Shown: positions 19,436-27,943, numbered from the stretch's first letter. The stretch is DNA of 64,000 bases from Achromobacter sp. MYb9 (GCF_002975275.1 NZ_PCOQ01000022.1:41230-105229), one strand, 5' to 3'. The notes: generated by a model from the sequence alone, not told the origin. A program made the numbers and translations.

Positions 19436-21472
19436 ATGACATTCATGTTCGACACTTTGCTGATTGCCAACCGCGGAGAGATCGCCTGCCGCGTCGCCGC
19501 CACCGCCCGCCGCATGGGGCTGCGCACCGTCGCCGTGTATTCGGACGCGGACGCCAACGCGCGTCATGTGGCCGCCTGCGATCAGGCCGTGTACATCGGC
19601 GGATCGGAACCGCGCGCCAGCTACCTGCGCGCCGACGCCATCCTGCAGGCCGCGATCGACACCGGCGCGGGCGCGATCCACCCGGGCTACGGCTTCCTGT
19701 CGGAAAACGAAGCGTTCGCCGAAGCCGCTGAAAAAGCCGGCATCGCGTTCGTGGGCCCGCCTGCGTCCGCCATTGCGGCCATGGGCAGCAAGTCCGCCGC
19801 CAAGACCCTGATGGAAAAAGCCGGCGTACCGCTGGTGCCCGGCTATCACGGCGACAACCAGGACCCGCAATTCCTGAAGACCCAGGCCGATGGCATCGGC
19901 TACCCCGTGCTGATCAAGGCCAGCGCAGGCGGCGGCGGCAAGGGCATGCGCGTGGTGGAATCGTCGGGCGCGTTCCTGGACGCCCTGGCCTCGTGCCAGC
20001 GTGAAGCCGCCTCCAGCTTTGGCGACGACCGCGTCCTGATCGAACGCTATCTGCAAAAGCCGCGCCACATCGAAATCCAGGTGTTCGCGGACACGCACGG
20101 CAACTGCGTCTACCTGTTCGAGCGCGATTGCTCGGTGCAGCGCCGCCATCAGAAGGTGATCGAAGAAGCGCCGGCCCCGGGTATGACGGAAGAGCGCCGC
20201 CGCGCCATGGGGGAAGCCGCCGTCGCCGCCGCGCGCGCCGTCGGGTACGTGGGCGCGGGCACGGTGGAGTTCATCGCCGAGCCGGACGGCCGCTTCTACT
20301 TCATGGAAATGAACACCCGCCTGCAAGTCGAGCACCCCGTCACCGAAATGATCACGGGCCACGACCTGGTGGAATGGCAGCTGCGCGTGGCCGCCGGCCA
20401 GCCTCTACCGGCGCGCCAGGAAGACCTGCGCATCAACGGCCACGCCATCGAGGCCCGCATTTACGCCGAGAACCCCGAAAAGGGCTTCCTGCCGTCGATC
20501 GGCACGCTGGCCTACCTGGGCCTGCCTCCGCACACCGCCTTCGCCAACGCCGACATCCGCGTGGACGGCGGCGTGCGTACGGGCGACACGATCACTCCGT
20601 TCTACGACCCCATGATCGCCAAGCTGATCGTGCACGGCGCCGACCGCGACCAGGCCCGCGCCCGCATGCTGCAGGCGCTGGCCCAGACGCAGGCCGTGGG
20701 CGTGCAGACCAACGTGGCGTTCCTGTCGCGCTTGATGCAGGACAGTGCGTTTGCCGCCGCGGACCTGGACACCGGCCTGATCGAGCGCCAGCGCGCCACG
20801 CTGCTGCCGGAACCGCAGGCCGCCAGCGCCGCCACGCTGGCGCTGGCCTCGGCCGCCGTGCTGGTACGCCAGGGCCTGGCCCAACCCGGCGCGCAAACCG
20901 CCGCCAAGGGTCCATCCGACCCGTGGGACGCTCGCGACGGCTGGCGCCTGGGCAACCAGTACCAGCGCCATCTGCAGTGGGTGGACAACGGCGAAACGCG
21001 CCGCGTGACCGTCGCCCGCCAAGGCGGCGCCTGGACACTGGATGCCGGCTCGGGCCCGCAGCCGTTCCTGTGGCGCTCGCACGCCAGCGCCAATCCCAAT
21101 CTGGCCTATGGCCTGCGCGTCACGCTGGCAGGCCATGAGTACGCCGGTACGGTCGTTCTGCATGCCGACCGCGCCCATGTGTTCGGCGAAGGCGGCGTGC
21201 ACGTGCTGGAGCTCTACGACCCCCTGGCGCATGCCCAGGACACGCAGGGCGAACACGGCGGTGGCCTGACGGCGCCCATGCCCGGCAAGATCATCTCGAT
21301 CTCGGTCAAGGCGGGCGACACGGTCGAAAAGGGCCAACCCCTGCTGGTCATGGAAGCCATGAAGATGGAGCACACGATCTCGGCTCCGGCCAACGGTCGC
21401 GTCGAGGAAGTGTTCTACGGCGTGGGCGACCAGGTCACCGAAGGCGCCGAACTGGTGTCGATCGGCGAATAA
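19436..21472 (+). CDS. liuD: 3-Methylcrotonyl-CoA carboxylase, biotin carboxylase/BCCP subunit
   Basis: A 678-residue alpha subunit. The biotin carboxylase domain covers about 1-450 (LIANRGEIACR, the ATP glycine loop GGGGKGMR, MNTRLQVEHPVTE). A linker domain follows, and a C-terminal biotinyl domain carries the biotinylated Lys643 in VMEAMKMEH. It carboxylates biotin using ATP and bicarbonate and hands it to the LiuB subunit. The ATG at 19436 or at 19445 are both usable. The liu genes for the hydratase and HMG-CoA lyase are not in this window. Confidence 0.95.
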   Translation: MTFMFDTLLIANRGEIACRVAATARRMGLRTVAVYSDADANARHVAACDQAVYIGGSEPRASYLRADAILQAAIDTGAGAIHPGYGFLSENEAFAEAAEKAGIAFVGPPASAIAAMGSKSAAKTLMEKAGVPLVPGYHGDNQDPQFLKTQADGIGYPVLIKASAGGGGKGMRVVESSGAFLDALASCQREAASSFGDDRVLIERYLQKPRHIEIQVFADTHGNCVYLFERDCSVQRRHQKVIEEAPAPGMTEERRRAMGEAAVAAARAVGYVGAGTVEFIAEPDGRFYFMEMNTRLQVEHPVTEMITGHDLVEWQLRVAAGQPLPARQEDLRINGHAIEARIYAENPEKGFLPSIGTLAYLGLPPHTAFANADIRVDGGVRTGDTITPFYDPMIAKLIVHGADRDQARARMLQALAQTQAVGVQTNVAFLSRLMQDSAFAAADLDTGLIERQRATLLPEPQAASAATLALASAAVLVRQGLAQPGAQTAAKGPSDPWDARDGWRLGNQYQRHLQWVDNGETRRVTVARQGGAWTLDAGSGPQPFLWRSHASANPNLAYGLRVTLAGHEYAGTVVLHADRAHVFGEGGVHVLELYDPLAHAQDTQGEHGGGLTAPMPGKIISISVKAGDTVEKGQPLLVMEAMKMEHTISAPANGRVEEVFYGVGDQVTEGAELVSIGE

Positions 21473-21494
21473 CCCCGCGGCGGATTGCCCCTGC

Positions 21495-21530
21495 TGCCGG
21501 CTGGCGCTTTAGTTTGGCGTCAGCCGGCTG
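21495..21530. terminator. Possible hairpin at end of liu operon
   Basis: Inverted arms GCCGGCTG and CAGCCGGC lie about 23 nt after the liuD stop and flank a T-rich loop, but no T-run follows. It is the only candidate terminator for the leucine operon and sits immediately before the MFS gene. Weak assignment. Confidence 0.35.
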
Positions 21531-21538
21531 TCACTAGA

Positions 21539-22819
21539 ATGGCGGATTCCGGCACCGTCCGCGCGCCTGCCGCGCAAGCTCCCATGCCCGCCCCCGACTC
21601 CCCCAGTCCGCTTTCTCGTCCCCCGTTCCTGCATTTCCTGTTCGCGCGCGTCAGCGCGTCGCTGGCCTTCCAGATCGTCTCGGTGGCGGTCGGCTGGCAG
21701 ATCTATGCGCTGTCGGGCAGCGCCATCGACCTGGGACTGATCGGCTTGGCGCAGTTCCTGCCCATGGCGGCGCTGACGCTGGTGGTGGGCCACGTGGCCG
21801 ACCGCTACGACCGCCGCAAGATCGTCGCCCTTTGCATGGCGCTGGAAACCCTGGCCACGCTGGTCCTGGCGATCGCGGCGCTGCACGGCGTGGGCGGCAA
21901 GACGCTGATCTACGCCACCATCATCATCATGAGTTCGGCGCGCGCCTTCGAAGCGCCGACCCTGTCCACCCTGATTCCCGCTGTCGTGCCCCGCGAGTGG
22001 CTGCCACGCGCCACCGCCCTGGCGTCTTCCGGCGGCCAGATCGCGCAGATCGCCGGCCCCGCGCTGGGCGGCATCGGCTACAGCCTGGGGGCAGGGTGGA
22101 TCTATTGCGTGGCGGCGGCGCTGTACCTGACGGCCTTCGCGTCCATCGCTACGCTCGTCATCGACCGTGCCCCGCCGCGCAAAGAGCCAACCACGTGGCG
22201 CACGCTCTTCGCCGGCATCACCTTCATCTTCCAGCGCCGGCTGCTGCTGGGTACCTTGTCGCTGGACCTGTTTGCCGTGCTGCTGGGCGGGGCGACCGCC
22301 TTGCTGCCCATCTTCGCCAAAGACATCCTGAATGCGGGCCCGTGGGCGCTAGGCGCCTTGCGTGCCGCGCCCGCCTGCGGCGCGGCGCTGATGTCGCTGA
22401 CGCTGGCGCGCCTGAGCCTGGGCGACAACGTGGGCCGCCTGCTGTTCGGTTCGCTAATTCTGTTCGGGCTGGCAACAACGGTGTTCGGCCTGTCGACCTC
22501 GATTCCGCTGTCCGTGGGCGCGCTGGTCGTGCTGGGCGCCGCGGACTCGATCAGCGTCGTCGTGCGTTCGTCTCTGGTGCAGTTGAATACGCCCGACCAC
22601 ATGCTGGGCCGGGTCAGCGCCGTGAATACCTTGTTCATCGGCGCTTCCAACCAGCTGGGCGAGTTCGAATCCGGCGTGACCGCCGAACTTTTCGGGGCGG
22701 TACCGGCCGTGGTGATCGGCGGCATGGGCACGATCGCCGTGGCGGGGCTGTGGATGCGGTGGTTCCCGGAACTAAGGAAACTCAGAACGCTGCACGGGAA
22801 CGAAACGGCGCCCACCTGA
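21539..22819 (+). CDS. MFS transporter (EntS-like, MFS_3 type)
   Basis: A 426-residue inner-membrane protein with about 12 hydrophobic segments. The MFS loop 2-3 signature reads GHVADRYDRRK. The pattern GGQIAQIAGPALGG and a C-terminal QLGEFESGVTAELFG match the MFS_3 group that includes the enterobactin exporter. Start ATG at 21539; an inner ATG at 21584 is also possible. It follows liuD by 66 bp but has no clear metabolic tie to it. Substrate unknown. Confidence 0.85.
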   Translation: MADSGTVRAPAAQAPMPAPDSPSPLSRPPFLHFLFARVSASLAFQIVSVAVGWQIYALSGSAIDLGLIGLAQFLPMAALTLVVGHVADRYDRRKIVALCMALETLATLVLAIAALHGVGGKTLIYATIIIMSSARAFEAPTLSTLIPAVVPREWLPRATALASSGGQIAQIAGPALGGIGYSLGAGWIYCVAAALYLTAFASIATLVIDRAPPRKEPTTWRTLFAGITFIFQRRLLLGTLSLDLFAVLLGGATALLPIFAKDILNAGPWALGALRAAPACGAALMSLTLARLSLGDNVGRLLFGSLILFGLATTVFGLSTSIPLSVGALVVLGAADSISVVVRSSLVQLNTPDHMLGRVSAVNTLFIGASNQLGEFESGVTAELFGAVPAVVIGGMGTIAVAGLWMRWFPELRKLRTLHGNETAPT

Positions 22820-22830
22820 AGGAGGGCGTT

Positions 22831-22866
22831 GCATGGCGGGCTCATCAACGGCTGCGCCCGCCATGC
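22831..22866. terminator. Candidate bidirectional hairpin between convergent genes
   Basis: A perfect 11-bp inverted repeat has arms at 22831-22841 and 22856-22866 around a 14-nt loop, 12 nt after the MFS stop and before the convergent VOC gene. It has no clear T-run, so Rho-independent function is uncertain. Confidence 0.45.
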
Positions 22867-22890
22867 CGTCGATCCCCCTTCGTCCGCGGC

Positions 22891-23307
22891 TTACGCGGCG
22901 CCGCGAGGCGCCTGGATCATCTTCCAGCCATTGCCCGCCGGGTCGCGAAAGCCAGCGTCGACGCTGCCGTAGCGGTCAGTGGGCTCTTGGGTGAACTCCA
23001 CCCCCAGCGCTTTCAGTTTGGCGTACGTGGCGCGGCAGTCAGACACCGACAGCACCAGCGGCGGCATGGCGCCTTTGGCGACCATCGCACGCAGGGTTTT
23101 CGCGGTGGCTTCGTCGTGGACGGGCGGCCCCGGCGCGAACAAGCCAAGCTGAAGCCCAGGCTGCTCCGGGTGCTGGACCGTGAGCCAGCGGTACGGGCCA
23201 TTGCGCACATCCGTGTGGATGCGGAATCCCAATTTTTCTACGTAGAACGCAAGCGCTTCGTCCTGATCGTCGACGTACACGCCCATCACACTGATACCTT
23301 CGTTCAT
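22891..23307 (-). CDS. VOC-family (glyoxalase-like) protein
   Basis: A 138-residue vicinal-oxygen-chelate domain protein with two beta-alpha-beta-beta-beta repeats. The first repeat starts VMGVYVDDQDEALAFYVEKLGF and the second has LVLSVSDCRATYAKLKALGV and DPAGNGWKM. Such proteins include glyoxalases, antibiotic-binding proteins and dioxygenases. Metal ligands are not obvious enough to choose. Its start overlaps the end of the upstream AraC-type regulator by 4 nt, so the pair is co-translated. Confidence 0.85.
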   Translation of the reverse strand: MNEGISVMGVYVDDQDEALAFYVEKLGFRIHTDVRNGPYRWLTVQHPEQPGLQLGLFAPGPPVHDEATAKTLRAMVAKGAMPPLVLSVSDCRATYAKLKALGVEFTQEPTDRYGSVDAGFRDPAGNGWKMIQAPRGAA

Positions 23308-23846
23308 GGCTTCTCCTTGGTGGATGCCGCCAATTTATCCTTGGCGCTGCGGCGGCGCTTCTCCAAAACTGCGGTGCCCAGATCCGGGCGTTGCGCGGCT
23401 TTCAGCACGCAAGCGGGAACGCGGCCGAGTTCAGCCGTCTTCGCCCGGACCTCGACGCGCAGGGCGCTGGGGCTTGAGCCCGTAACGTCATGGAAAATGC
23501 GGCCGAACGTACCCAGGCTTTGCCAGCCGGTCGAGAAGGCGATGTCGGTGATGCTGAGCTCGGTGTCGCGCAGCAACGAGACGGCCTGCTCGATCCGCCG
23601 CGTCAACAGATAGCGGTGCGGGGGAAGGCCAAACGCCCGCTTGAAAGAGCGCGCGAAATAGGCCGCGGAAACGCCGCTGACCTCGGCCAGGCGGCTGACC
23701 GGCCAGGCCTCGTGCGAGGCGGCATCCATGCGGTCTTTGGCGCGCAGCAAACGGCGCAGCAGGGCGGCATCCTGCAGGGGTTCGACTAAGGTCGGGGCCG
23801 GAGGGAACGCAGGCGGCTGTGCTTGTCGTATGACACGAGATCCCAT
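23304..23846 (-). CDS. AraC-family transcriptional regulator
   Basis: A 180-residue regulator with a central two-HTH AraC domain at about residues 25-120 (VSRLAEVSGVSAAYFARSFKRAFG, then SITDIAFSTGWQSLGTFGRIF). A basic C-terminal tail (EKRRRSAKDK) replaces a ligand-binding domain, which is short for the family. Start taken at the ATG at 23846. Coupling (ATGA) to the VOC protein suggests that it regulates that gene. Confidence 0.88.
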   Translation of the reverse strand: MGSRVIRQAQPPAFPPAPTLVEPLQDAALLRRLLRAKDRMDAASHEAWPVSRLAEVSGVSAAYFARSFKRAFGLPPHRYLLTRRIEQAVSLLRDTELSITDIAFSTGWQSLGTFGRIFHDVTGSSPSALRVEVRAKTAELGRVPACVLKAAQRPDLGTAVLEKRRRSAKDKLAASTKEKP

Positions 23847-23941
23847 GGCTTTCGGCGCGGGCAAGAATCGGAGCGTTCCAGTGTAGAACACGTGCAGGGA
23901 GTAGACTGAGCGCCTTACTTTGCCCTTTCGAGTCCATATCC

Positions 23942-24316
23942 ATGATTGTTAAAGCCTTGCGTGTCGGCCTGGGTCAATTGATCGTCGCGGGCGACGCCCT
24001 GACCCGCCCGCGTCCGCAGAAGCGTTCGCCGCAAGGCCAGGCCACCGTCAACCAGGAAGCGGCCGCGCTTGCGCTGTACCAATTCCACGCCTGCCCGTTT
24101 TGCGTCAAGACGCGGCGCGCCATGCATCGTCTGAATGTGCCGGTGGCCCTGCACGACGCCAAAGCCGATCCGCAGGCGCGCGAACAATTGCTGGCCGGCG
24201 GCGGCAAGGTCAAGGTGCCTTGCCTGCGTATCGAAGAGGCGGGCGGCACGCGCTGGATGTATGAGTCCAGCGAGATCATCGCCTATCTTGAAAAACGCTT
24301 CGCCCACGTGGCTTGA
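23942..24316 (+). CDS. Glutaredoxin/GST-N-terminal-domain protein
   Basis: A 124-residue thioredoxin-fold protein with a CPFC redox motif at 51-54 (FHACPFCVKTRRAM). A later KVPCLRI provides the cis-proline, and ESSEIIAYLEKRF matches GST N-terminal domains and glutaredoxins. An N-terminal extension of about 40 residues (VGLGQLIVAGDAL) is semi-hydrophobic and could be a membrane-associated helix. Likely a glutathione-dependent thiol-disulfide reductase. It diverges from the AraC gene. Confidence 0.85.
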   Translation: MIVKALRVGLGQLIVAGDALTRPRPQKRSPQGQATVNQEAAALALYQFHACPFCVKTRRAMHRLNVPVALHDAKADPQAREQLLAGGGKVKVPCLRIEEAGGTRWMYESSEIIAYLEKRFAHVA

Positions 24317-24331
24317 TCGGGGCTTTCCAAG

Positions 24332-24754
24332 ATGACGCGCCTTGCCCGCCGATTGGCATTGACGCTATCCGCGGCCGGTGTGCTGGCGGGTTGCGACCCG
24401 TCGCTTCCGCCGCCGCCGCCCGGGTCGACACTCACCGCCGAAACCATCGCCACGCGCGAAACGCCGGAGCGACTGCAGTTCAAAGGCGTGTTGGCCGGCA
24501 AGCCCATTCACTTGCTCGTCAATAACTGCAAGGTCTACAAGGTAGATGCGGCTGAAGGCGAGAACGTAAGCTGGACGCTCGTATTGGAAGGTGAGTTCTA
24601 TCCGCTGCCCACGATATGCGTCAACCAATCGCTGACCGAAGGCAAAGGCTTTATCACGGCCTTCATCGGGCGTCAGGCGTTCGGCGCAGGCGGGTGCTGC
24701 TCGGGCCAGCCCGAGTACCGTTCGAAAGACGGGCTAACCTGGAAGCCGCACTGA
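24332..24754 (+). CDS. Putative lipoprotein of unknown function
   Basis: A 140-residue protein with a lipoprotein signal peptide. The lipobox LAGC places the lipidated Cys at residue 21, and the next residue is Asp, which in many Gram-negatives favours retention in the inner membrane. The mature part begins with a proline-rich segment (SLPPPPPG), then a small beta-rich domain with NNCKVYKV and a CC pair near the end (GGCCSGQPEY). It follows the glutaredoxin gene by 15 bp. I do not recognise the family. Confidence 0.75.
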   Translation: MTRLARRLALTLSAAGVLAGCDPSLPPPPPGSTLTAETIATRETPERLQFKGVLAGKPIHLLVNNCKVYKVDAAEGENVSWTLVLEGEFYPLPTICVNQSLTEGKGFITAFIGRQAFGAGGCCSGQPEYRSKDGLTWKPH

Positions 24755-24792
24755 TTCCGGACGTGTCCCGAGCACAGCACCACCCGTCTCGG

Positions 24793-25380
24793 TCAGCTAC
24801 GCACGAATGCAAGCAGAGGCTGGTAGTCATTTTTGTCGGCAGCCCGTAACGCCTCCAAATAGCAAGATCGGATTTCCGATGCGCTTACCAGGTTACTGCC
24901 ACCCCAGGAGAACAACGGTTGGCCCAAACTTCGCAGGAGAGCATCTGCCATCATCCGGGCGTGCCGCCCATTACCATTGGGGAACAGATGAATCCAGACC
25001 AGGCCGCGGTGAAACTGGGCGGCGATTTCGTCTGGAGAATAGGTGCCGTGCTCGACCCACCAGCGCGTATTGCCAAGCAGTTGAGCCAGTCTGGTGCTCA
25101 CTTGCGTCCAATCACAACCCAAGTTCTTGTCTGACTGGCGGAACGTTCCTGCCCAGGCCCAGGTTTGATCAAACATCTTCGCGTGAAGGCTTCTGCAGAA
25201 CCTCTCATTGAGGACATCCAGCGGCCGGGTTCGCTTCAACCAGCGCACCGCACGCAAGATGTTCTCCTGCTCCCAATCGTTCAAATCACCCTGGGTATTC
25301 AGGTGCTCGGGAATGAGTCCTGCCCTTTCGTCAGGATCCAGCGGCGTCTGGCCGTCCTGCGCGTCAAGGTCTAGCGCCAT
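24793..25380 (-). CDS. Fic-domain protein, 'mobile mystery protein B' type
   Basis: A 195-residue Fic-fold protein. The Fic motif reads HLFPNGNGRHAR: catalytic His, the GNGR anion-hole loop and the closing Arg are kept. The usual Pro is Leu, and the acidic metal-binding residue before GNGR is Asn. Fic proteins transfer AMP or other phosphate-containing groups to target proteins. The N-terminal stretch (TPLDPDERAGLIPEHL) and WAGTFR element match the mobile mystery B family. The ATG at 25380 overlaps the upstream HTH gene by 10 nt; another ATG lies at 25392. A toxin-like or immune role is inferred from pairing. Confidence 0.85.
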   Translation of the reverse strand: MALDLDAQDGQTPLDPDERAGLIPEHLNTQGDLNDWEQENILRAVRWLKRTRPLDVLNERFCRSLHAKMFDQTWAWAGTFRQSDKNLGCDWTQVSTRLAQLLGNTRWWVEHGTYSPDEIAAQFHRGLVWIHLFPNGNGRHARMMADALLRSLGQPLFSWGGSNLVSASEIRSCYLEALRAADKNDYQPLLAFVRS

Positions 25381-25832
25381 AGGTCCGACCATCTACCTCG
25401 CAGCAATTCCTCGGCCCGTCGTTCCACCTGCTTGCTACTGCGCGCTTCCGCCGGGCGCTGGTCTTCCAGGCTCATCGTGTGTACAACGCTGTCAACCTCT
25501 TCAAGCGCAATAGCGCGGGCCCGCTCATGAACGACCTCCGTAAGAGGTCGGCGCGGCACCAGGGCATAGACAAGTTCGCAGTCGAGGCCGTCGGCGAGTT
25601 TGCGCAAATGCCCAAGAGTGATCCGCTCATCCGATTCTGCTTGTTCTGATTTGTGTAGCGTTGGCCCTGAGATTCCCAGGCGTTGCGCTTGTTGGCGCTG
25701 TGTGAGCCCCAGCGATTCGCGAATAAGCTTCAGCCAGCCGCGCGCAGGTGCTTTCCTCGCTACCAACGTGGAATACGGGGACAGGGATGCCTGCAATTGC
25801 TCCAGGCGCAGTTGATTCAGTTCTGGGGACAT
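25371..25832 (-). CDS. HTH protein, 'mobile mystery protein A' type (putative antitoxin)
   Basis: A 153-residue protein with an XRE-type helix-turn-helix at about 34-75 (SLGLTQRQQAQRLGISGPTLHKSE). A C-terminal helical tail with PRRPLTEVVHERA follows, as in the mobile mystery A family. It is the first gene of the pair and overlaps the Fic gene. The ATG at 25832 (MSPEL) has AGG about 7 nt upstream; a TTG two codons earlier is less likely. An inverted repeat 69 nt upstream is its probable operator, fitting an autoregulated antitoxin-toxin pair. Confidence 0.85.
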   Translation of the reverse strand: MSPELNQLRLEQLQASLSPYSTLVARKAPARGWLKLIRESLGLTQRQQAQRLGISGPTLHKSEQAESDERITLGHLRKLADGLDCELVYALVPRRPLTEVVHERARAIALEEVDSVVHTMSLEDQRPAEARSSKQVERRAEELLRGRWSDLWR

Positions 25833-25872
25833 GGGCAAACCTATGGTCGGATTTTATCGACAAATGATAGCC

Positions 25873-25885
25873 CATAATGCAGCAA
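25873..25885. promoter_or_regulatory. Extra half-site of the HTH operator
   Basis: CATAATGCAGCAA matches 12 of 13 bases of the left arm of the larger inverted repeat (25906-25918). It lies between that repeat and the HTH gene, where a promoter would be expected, so it may be a secondary regulator contact. Confidence 0.5.
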
Positions 25886-25900
25886 ATCTCTGAATTATGA

Positions 25901-25947
25901 TTCCTCATAGTGCAGCAATATATAAACATTTGCTGCACTATGAGGAA
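25901..25947. promoter_or_regulatory. 18-bp-arm perfect inverted repeat upstream of HTH/Fic pair
   Basis: Arms 25901-25918 and 25930-25947 are perfect inverted copies separated by 11 AT-rich bases. The arm core is CATAGTGCAGCAA. Its place 69 nt before the HTH gene and the nearby third half-site make it a good operator candidate for that protein. It could also be a trace of mobile-element insertion. Confidence 0.75.
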
Positions 25948-26159
25948 GCACAAAAGGAAAAATGCGCCTCAGAATATTAAGAAACCCACCTTACTGTGGC
26001 TTCGGCCGCGTCAATGATTGAAGCTTAAGCTGCCAGAACGCGTTTTCGACAGCGAGAGCGATTGCCCGATGAGAATTACAGACGAAGTGAAGGCAGTATT
26101 GGCAGCGGCCTGACAATCGGGCACCGTTCGGTTCGGCCCCACCCGAGCACCGCGCCCCG

Positions 26160-26774
26160 TCAGCGCAATTCAGCGACGTTGATCGTCTCGGCCTCGCACG
26201 CCTGCACCAGCTCGGGATCATGGCTGGCGAACAGCACCACGCGATCTTTCGCCCACGCCTTGAACACCTCGGCCAGCACCGCCCGCCCCTGTGCGTCGAA
26301 CCCACTGCTGGGTCCGTCCGCGATAACCACCGCCGGATCGCCCAAAGCGGCCGCCGTCACGAAGACCTTGCGGCGCGTACCTGTCGACATCTGTTCGAAG
26401 CGCTTGTCCAGATGCGATTCCAGCCCCAGCCGGTACGCCAGATCAAGCACCGCATCGTCCACGGCAACCTGCTTTTCCGCAGCGACTTGCGCAAGCAAAG
26501 CGCGCCCTGTCATCGCTGGAAAGGCCATGCAATTGTCCGGCACATAAGCCAGGCGGGCACGGGCCTGCTGCGGCGCATGGGTCAGGGAATGCCCGTCGAT
26601 CCAGACATCTCCGGCATCCGGCGGGACGGCGCCCGCGATGATGCCCAGCAAGCTGGATTTGCCGGTGCTGTCTTCTTCGCACAGCGCCACGCAGCCCGGG
26701 CCGAACGTGTGAGTCAGCCCCTGGAAGACGAGGTAGTCGCCGTAGCGCTTGGTGAGATTGTCGATGCGTAGCAT
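26160..26774 (-). CDS. Degenerate ABC-type ATPase
   Basis: A 204-residue ABC ATPase fold with altered catalytic motifs. The P-loop region at 33-41 reads EEDSTGKSS, so the first glycine of GxxxxGKS is Glu. The signature is MSTGT (129-133) in place of LSGGQ. Walker B ends AD-G instead of D-E, so the catalytic glutamate is Gly154. The H-loop His185 is kept. Start chosen at ATG 26774. No permease gene accompanies it on this strand, although two membrane protein genes diverge from it. It may bind ATP without efficient hydrolysis. Confidence 0.8.
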   Translation of the reverse strand: MLRIDNLTKRYGDYLVFQGLTHTFGPGCVALCEEDSTGKSSLLGIIAGAVPPDAGDVWIDGHSLTHAPQQARARLAYVPDNCMAFPAMTGRALLAQVAAEKQVAVDDAVLDLAYRLGLESHLDKRFEQMSTGTRRKVFVTAAALGDPAVVIADGPSSGFDAQGRAVLAEVFKAWAKDRVVLFASHDPELVQACEAETINVAELR

Positions 26775-26861
26775 GCCGAAAGTGTACGCACGAATGCGGC
26801 GTGCGGCCAGATCCTGCATCCGGATTTTGGCGGTGTCCGATCAGGTATATTCGTCGCACCT

Positions 26862-27293
26862 ATGACCCGAAAAATCAACCTGACGCCGATTCCCTGGCCC
26901 ATCGGCGCAGCCAGTGCAGCGGCGATATTCGCCTTAATCTGGCTGCTTTCCAAACCCAGTGTGCAGCTCTTCGACGCCAGCCGGATATCGGTGATCAGCG
27001 TCTGGACGGGCGCGCTGGCTGTGCTTTGCCTGCTGTACATCAAGCGCTATGCGCTGGCGTTGTGGCTACATGGCGCGCTGGCCGCGTGCTTCTGGACCCG
27101 CATCTTTGCCGGCGCGGATCAGGAACGCTCGCGGGCGTTCGGACCGTACGGCCTGGGCGAGCAACTGAACTGGATCATCACCGACGATCTCTTTCCGCTG
27201 TTCTGCATCGCTACGCTGACGAGCCTGATGCTGATCGCCGCCAGTATCGGCGGCGCAAGACTGTATCGCCGGGCTGGCAAGGCGGTGCAGTGA
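26862..27293 (+). CDS. Membrane protein of unknown function
   Basis: A 143-residue protein with about four hydrophobic segments (near 13-30, 44-60, 64-80 and 108-130) and a short acidic/aromatic loop (RIFAGADQERS, GLGEQLNW). No family recognised. It diverges from the degenerate ABC ATPase across 87 bp and is coupled to the next gene by a 1-nt overlap (TGATG). Confidence 0.7.
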   Translation: MTRKINLTPIPWPIGAASAAAIFALIWLLSKPSVQLFDASRISVISVWTGALAVLCLLYIKRYALALWLHGALAACFWTRIFAGADQERSRAFGPYGLGEQLNWIITDDLFPLFCIATLTSLMLIAASIGGARLYRRAGKAVQ

Positions 27294-27943
27294 TGCTTGC
27301 CGGATTCACGCTCTACCACTACGGGATGGTTGCCGGCTACGCGCTATTGTTCGTGGCGGCGCATTTGCTGCTGGCGCTGGGCGCATTGCGCTATGCCGGC
27401 AGGCGCCTGCCCACGTGGCCGTTTGGCGCAGGCGCGGCGATGCTGGTCCTGGCCTTCGCCGCGCTGCTCTTTGGCAGCGCGCAGCGCGCTGAATTGACGG
27501 CCCGGCTGACACAGAACCTGGCCAAGGAGATTCCAGGCGTCTGCCAGCAAGCCCAGCTGCTGATCACGGGCATGGGCGGCGACGCGTCGCCCGACGACGA
27601 ACCATTGCGCGAAAAAATTCAGCAAGCGCTGCGTGCCCATTTTTCGCAAGCGGCTCGGAGCCGTTTCGAAGATGACCGATACGCGCCCGTGTCGGTGGTG
27701 GAATCCGGACAGGATCCGAAATGGGGCGACCTGGTGATCGCGTTGCGAATGCATGGCAAAGGCCGCGACCCCGTGCATGTCGGTTGCTACAACCAGTATG
27801 AGCATCGCTACAGCGGCTTTTCCGGCGCCACCAAGCCGTACTGGCGCTGGGATGCCGATCCGATTCCCTTCGAGAGCATCGTGTTTTTCCGTCAGGACCC
27901 GGGTAGCCAGCCGGTGGTGAAATATGAACCCGCGCAACCATAA
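27293..27943 (+). CDS. Membrane-anchored protein of unknown function
   Basis: A 216-residue protein whose first 65 residues hold two hydrophobic segments (about 10-33 and 44-62). A soluble domain of about 150 residues follows, beginning AQRAELTARLTQNL and containing PKWGDLVIALRMHGKG and a tail near YWRWDADPIPFES. The start overlaps the preceding stop, so the two membrane proteins are made together. The following gene starts 12 nt later. Family not recognised. Confidence 0.7.
   Translation: MLAGFTLYHYGMVAGYALLFVAAHLLLALGALRYAGRRLPTWPFGAGAAMLVLAFAALLFGSAQRAELTARLTQNLAKEIPGVCQQAQLLITGMGGDASPDDEPLREKIQQALRAHFSQAARSRFEDDRYAPVSVVESGQDPKWGDLVIALRMHGKGRDPVHVGCYNQYEHRYSGFSGATKPYWRWDADPIPFESIVFFRQDPGSQPVVKYEPAQP

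Larger units (their letters stand above)
25833..26159. other. AT-rich intergenic region with operator
   Basis: This is 327 bp without a gene, between the HTH/Fic pair and the ABC ATPase gene. The first 120 bp are strikingly AT-rich compared with the rest of the window and hold the operator repeats described separately. The rest returns to higher GC and shows no feature I can support. Confidence 0.6.
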
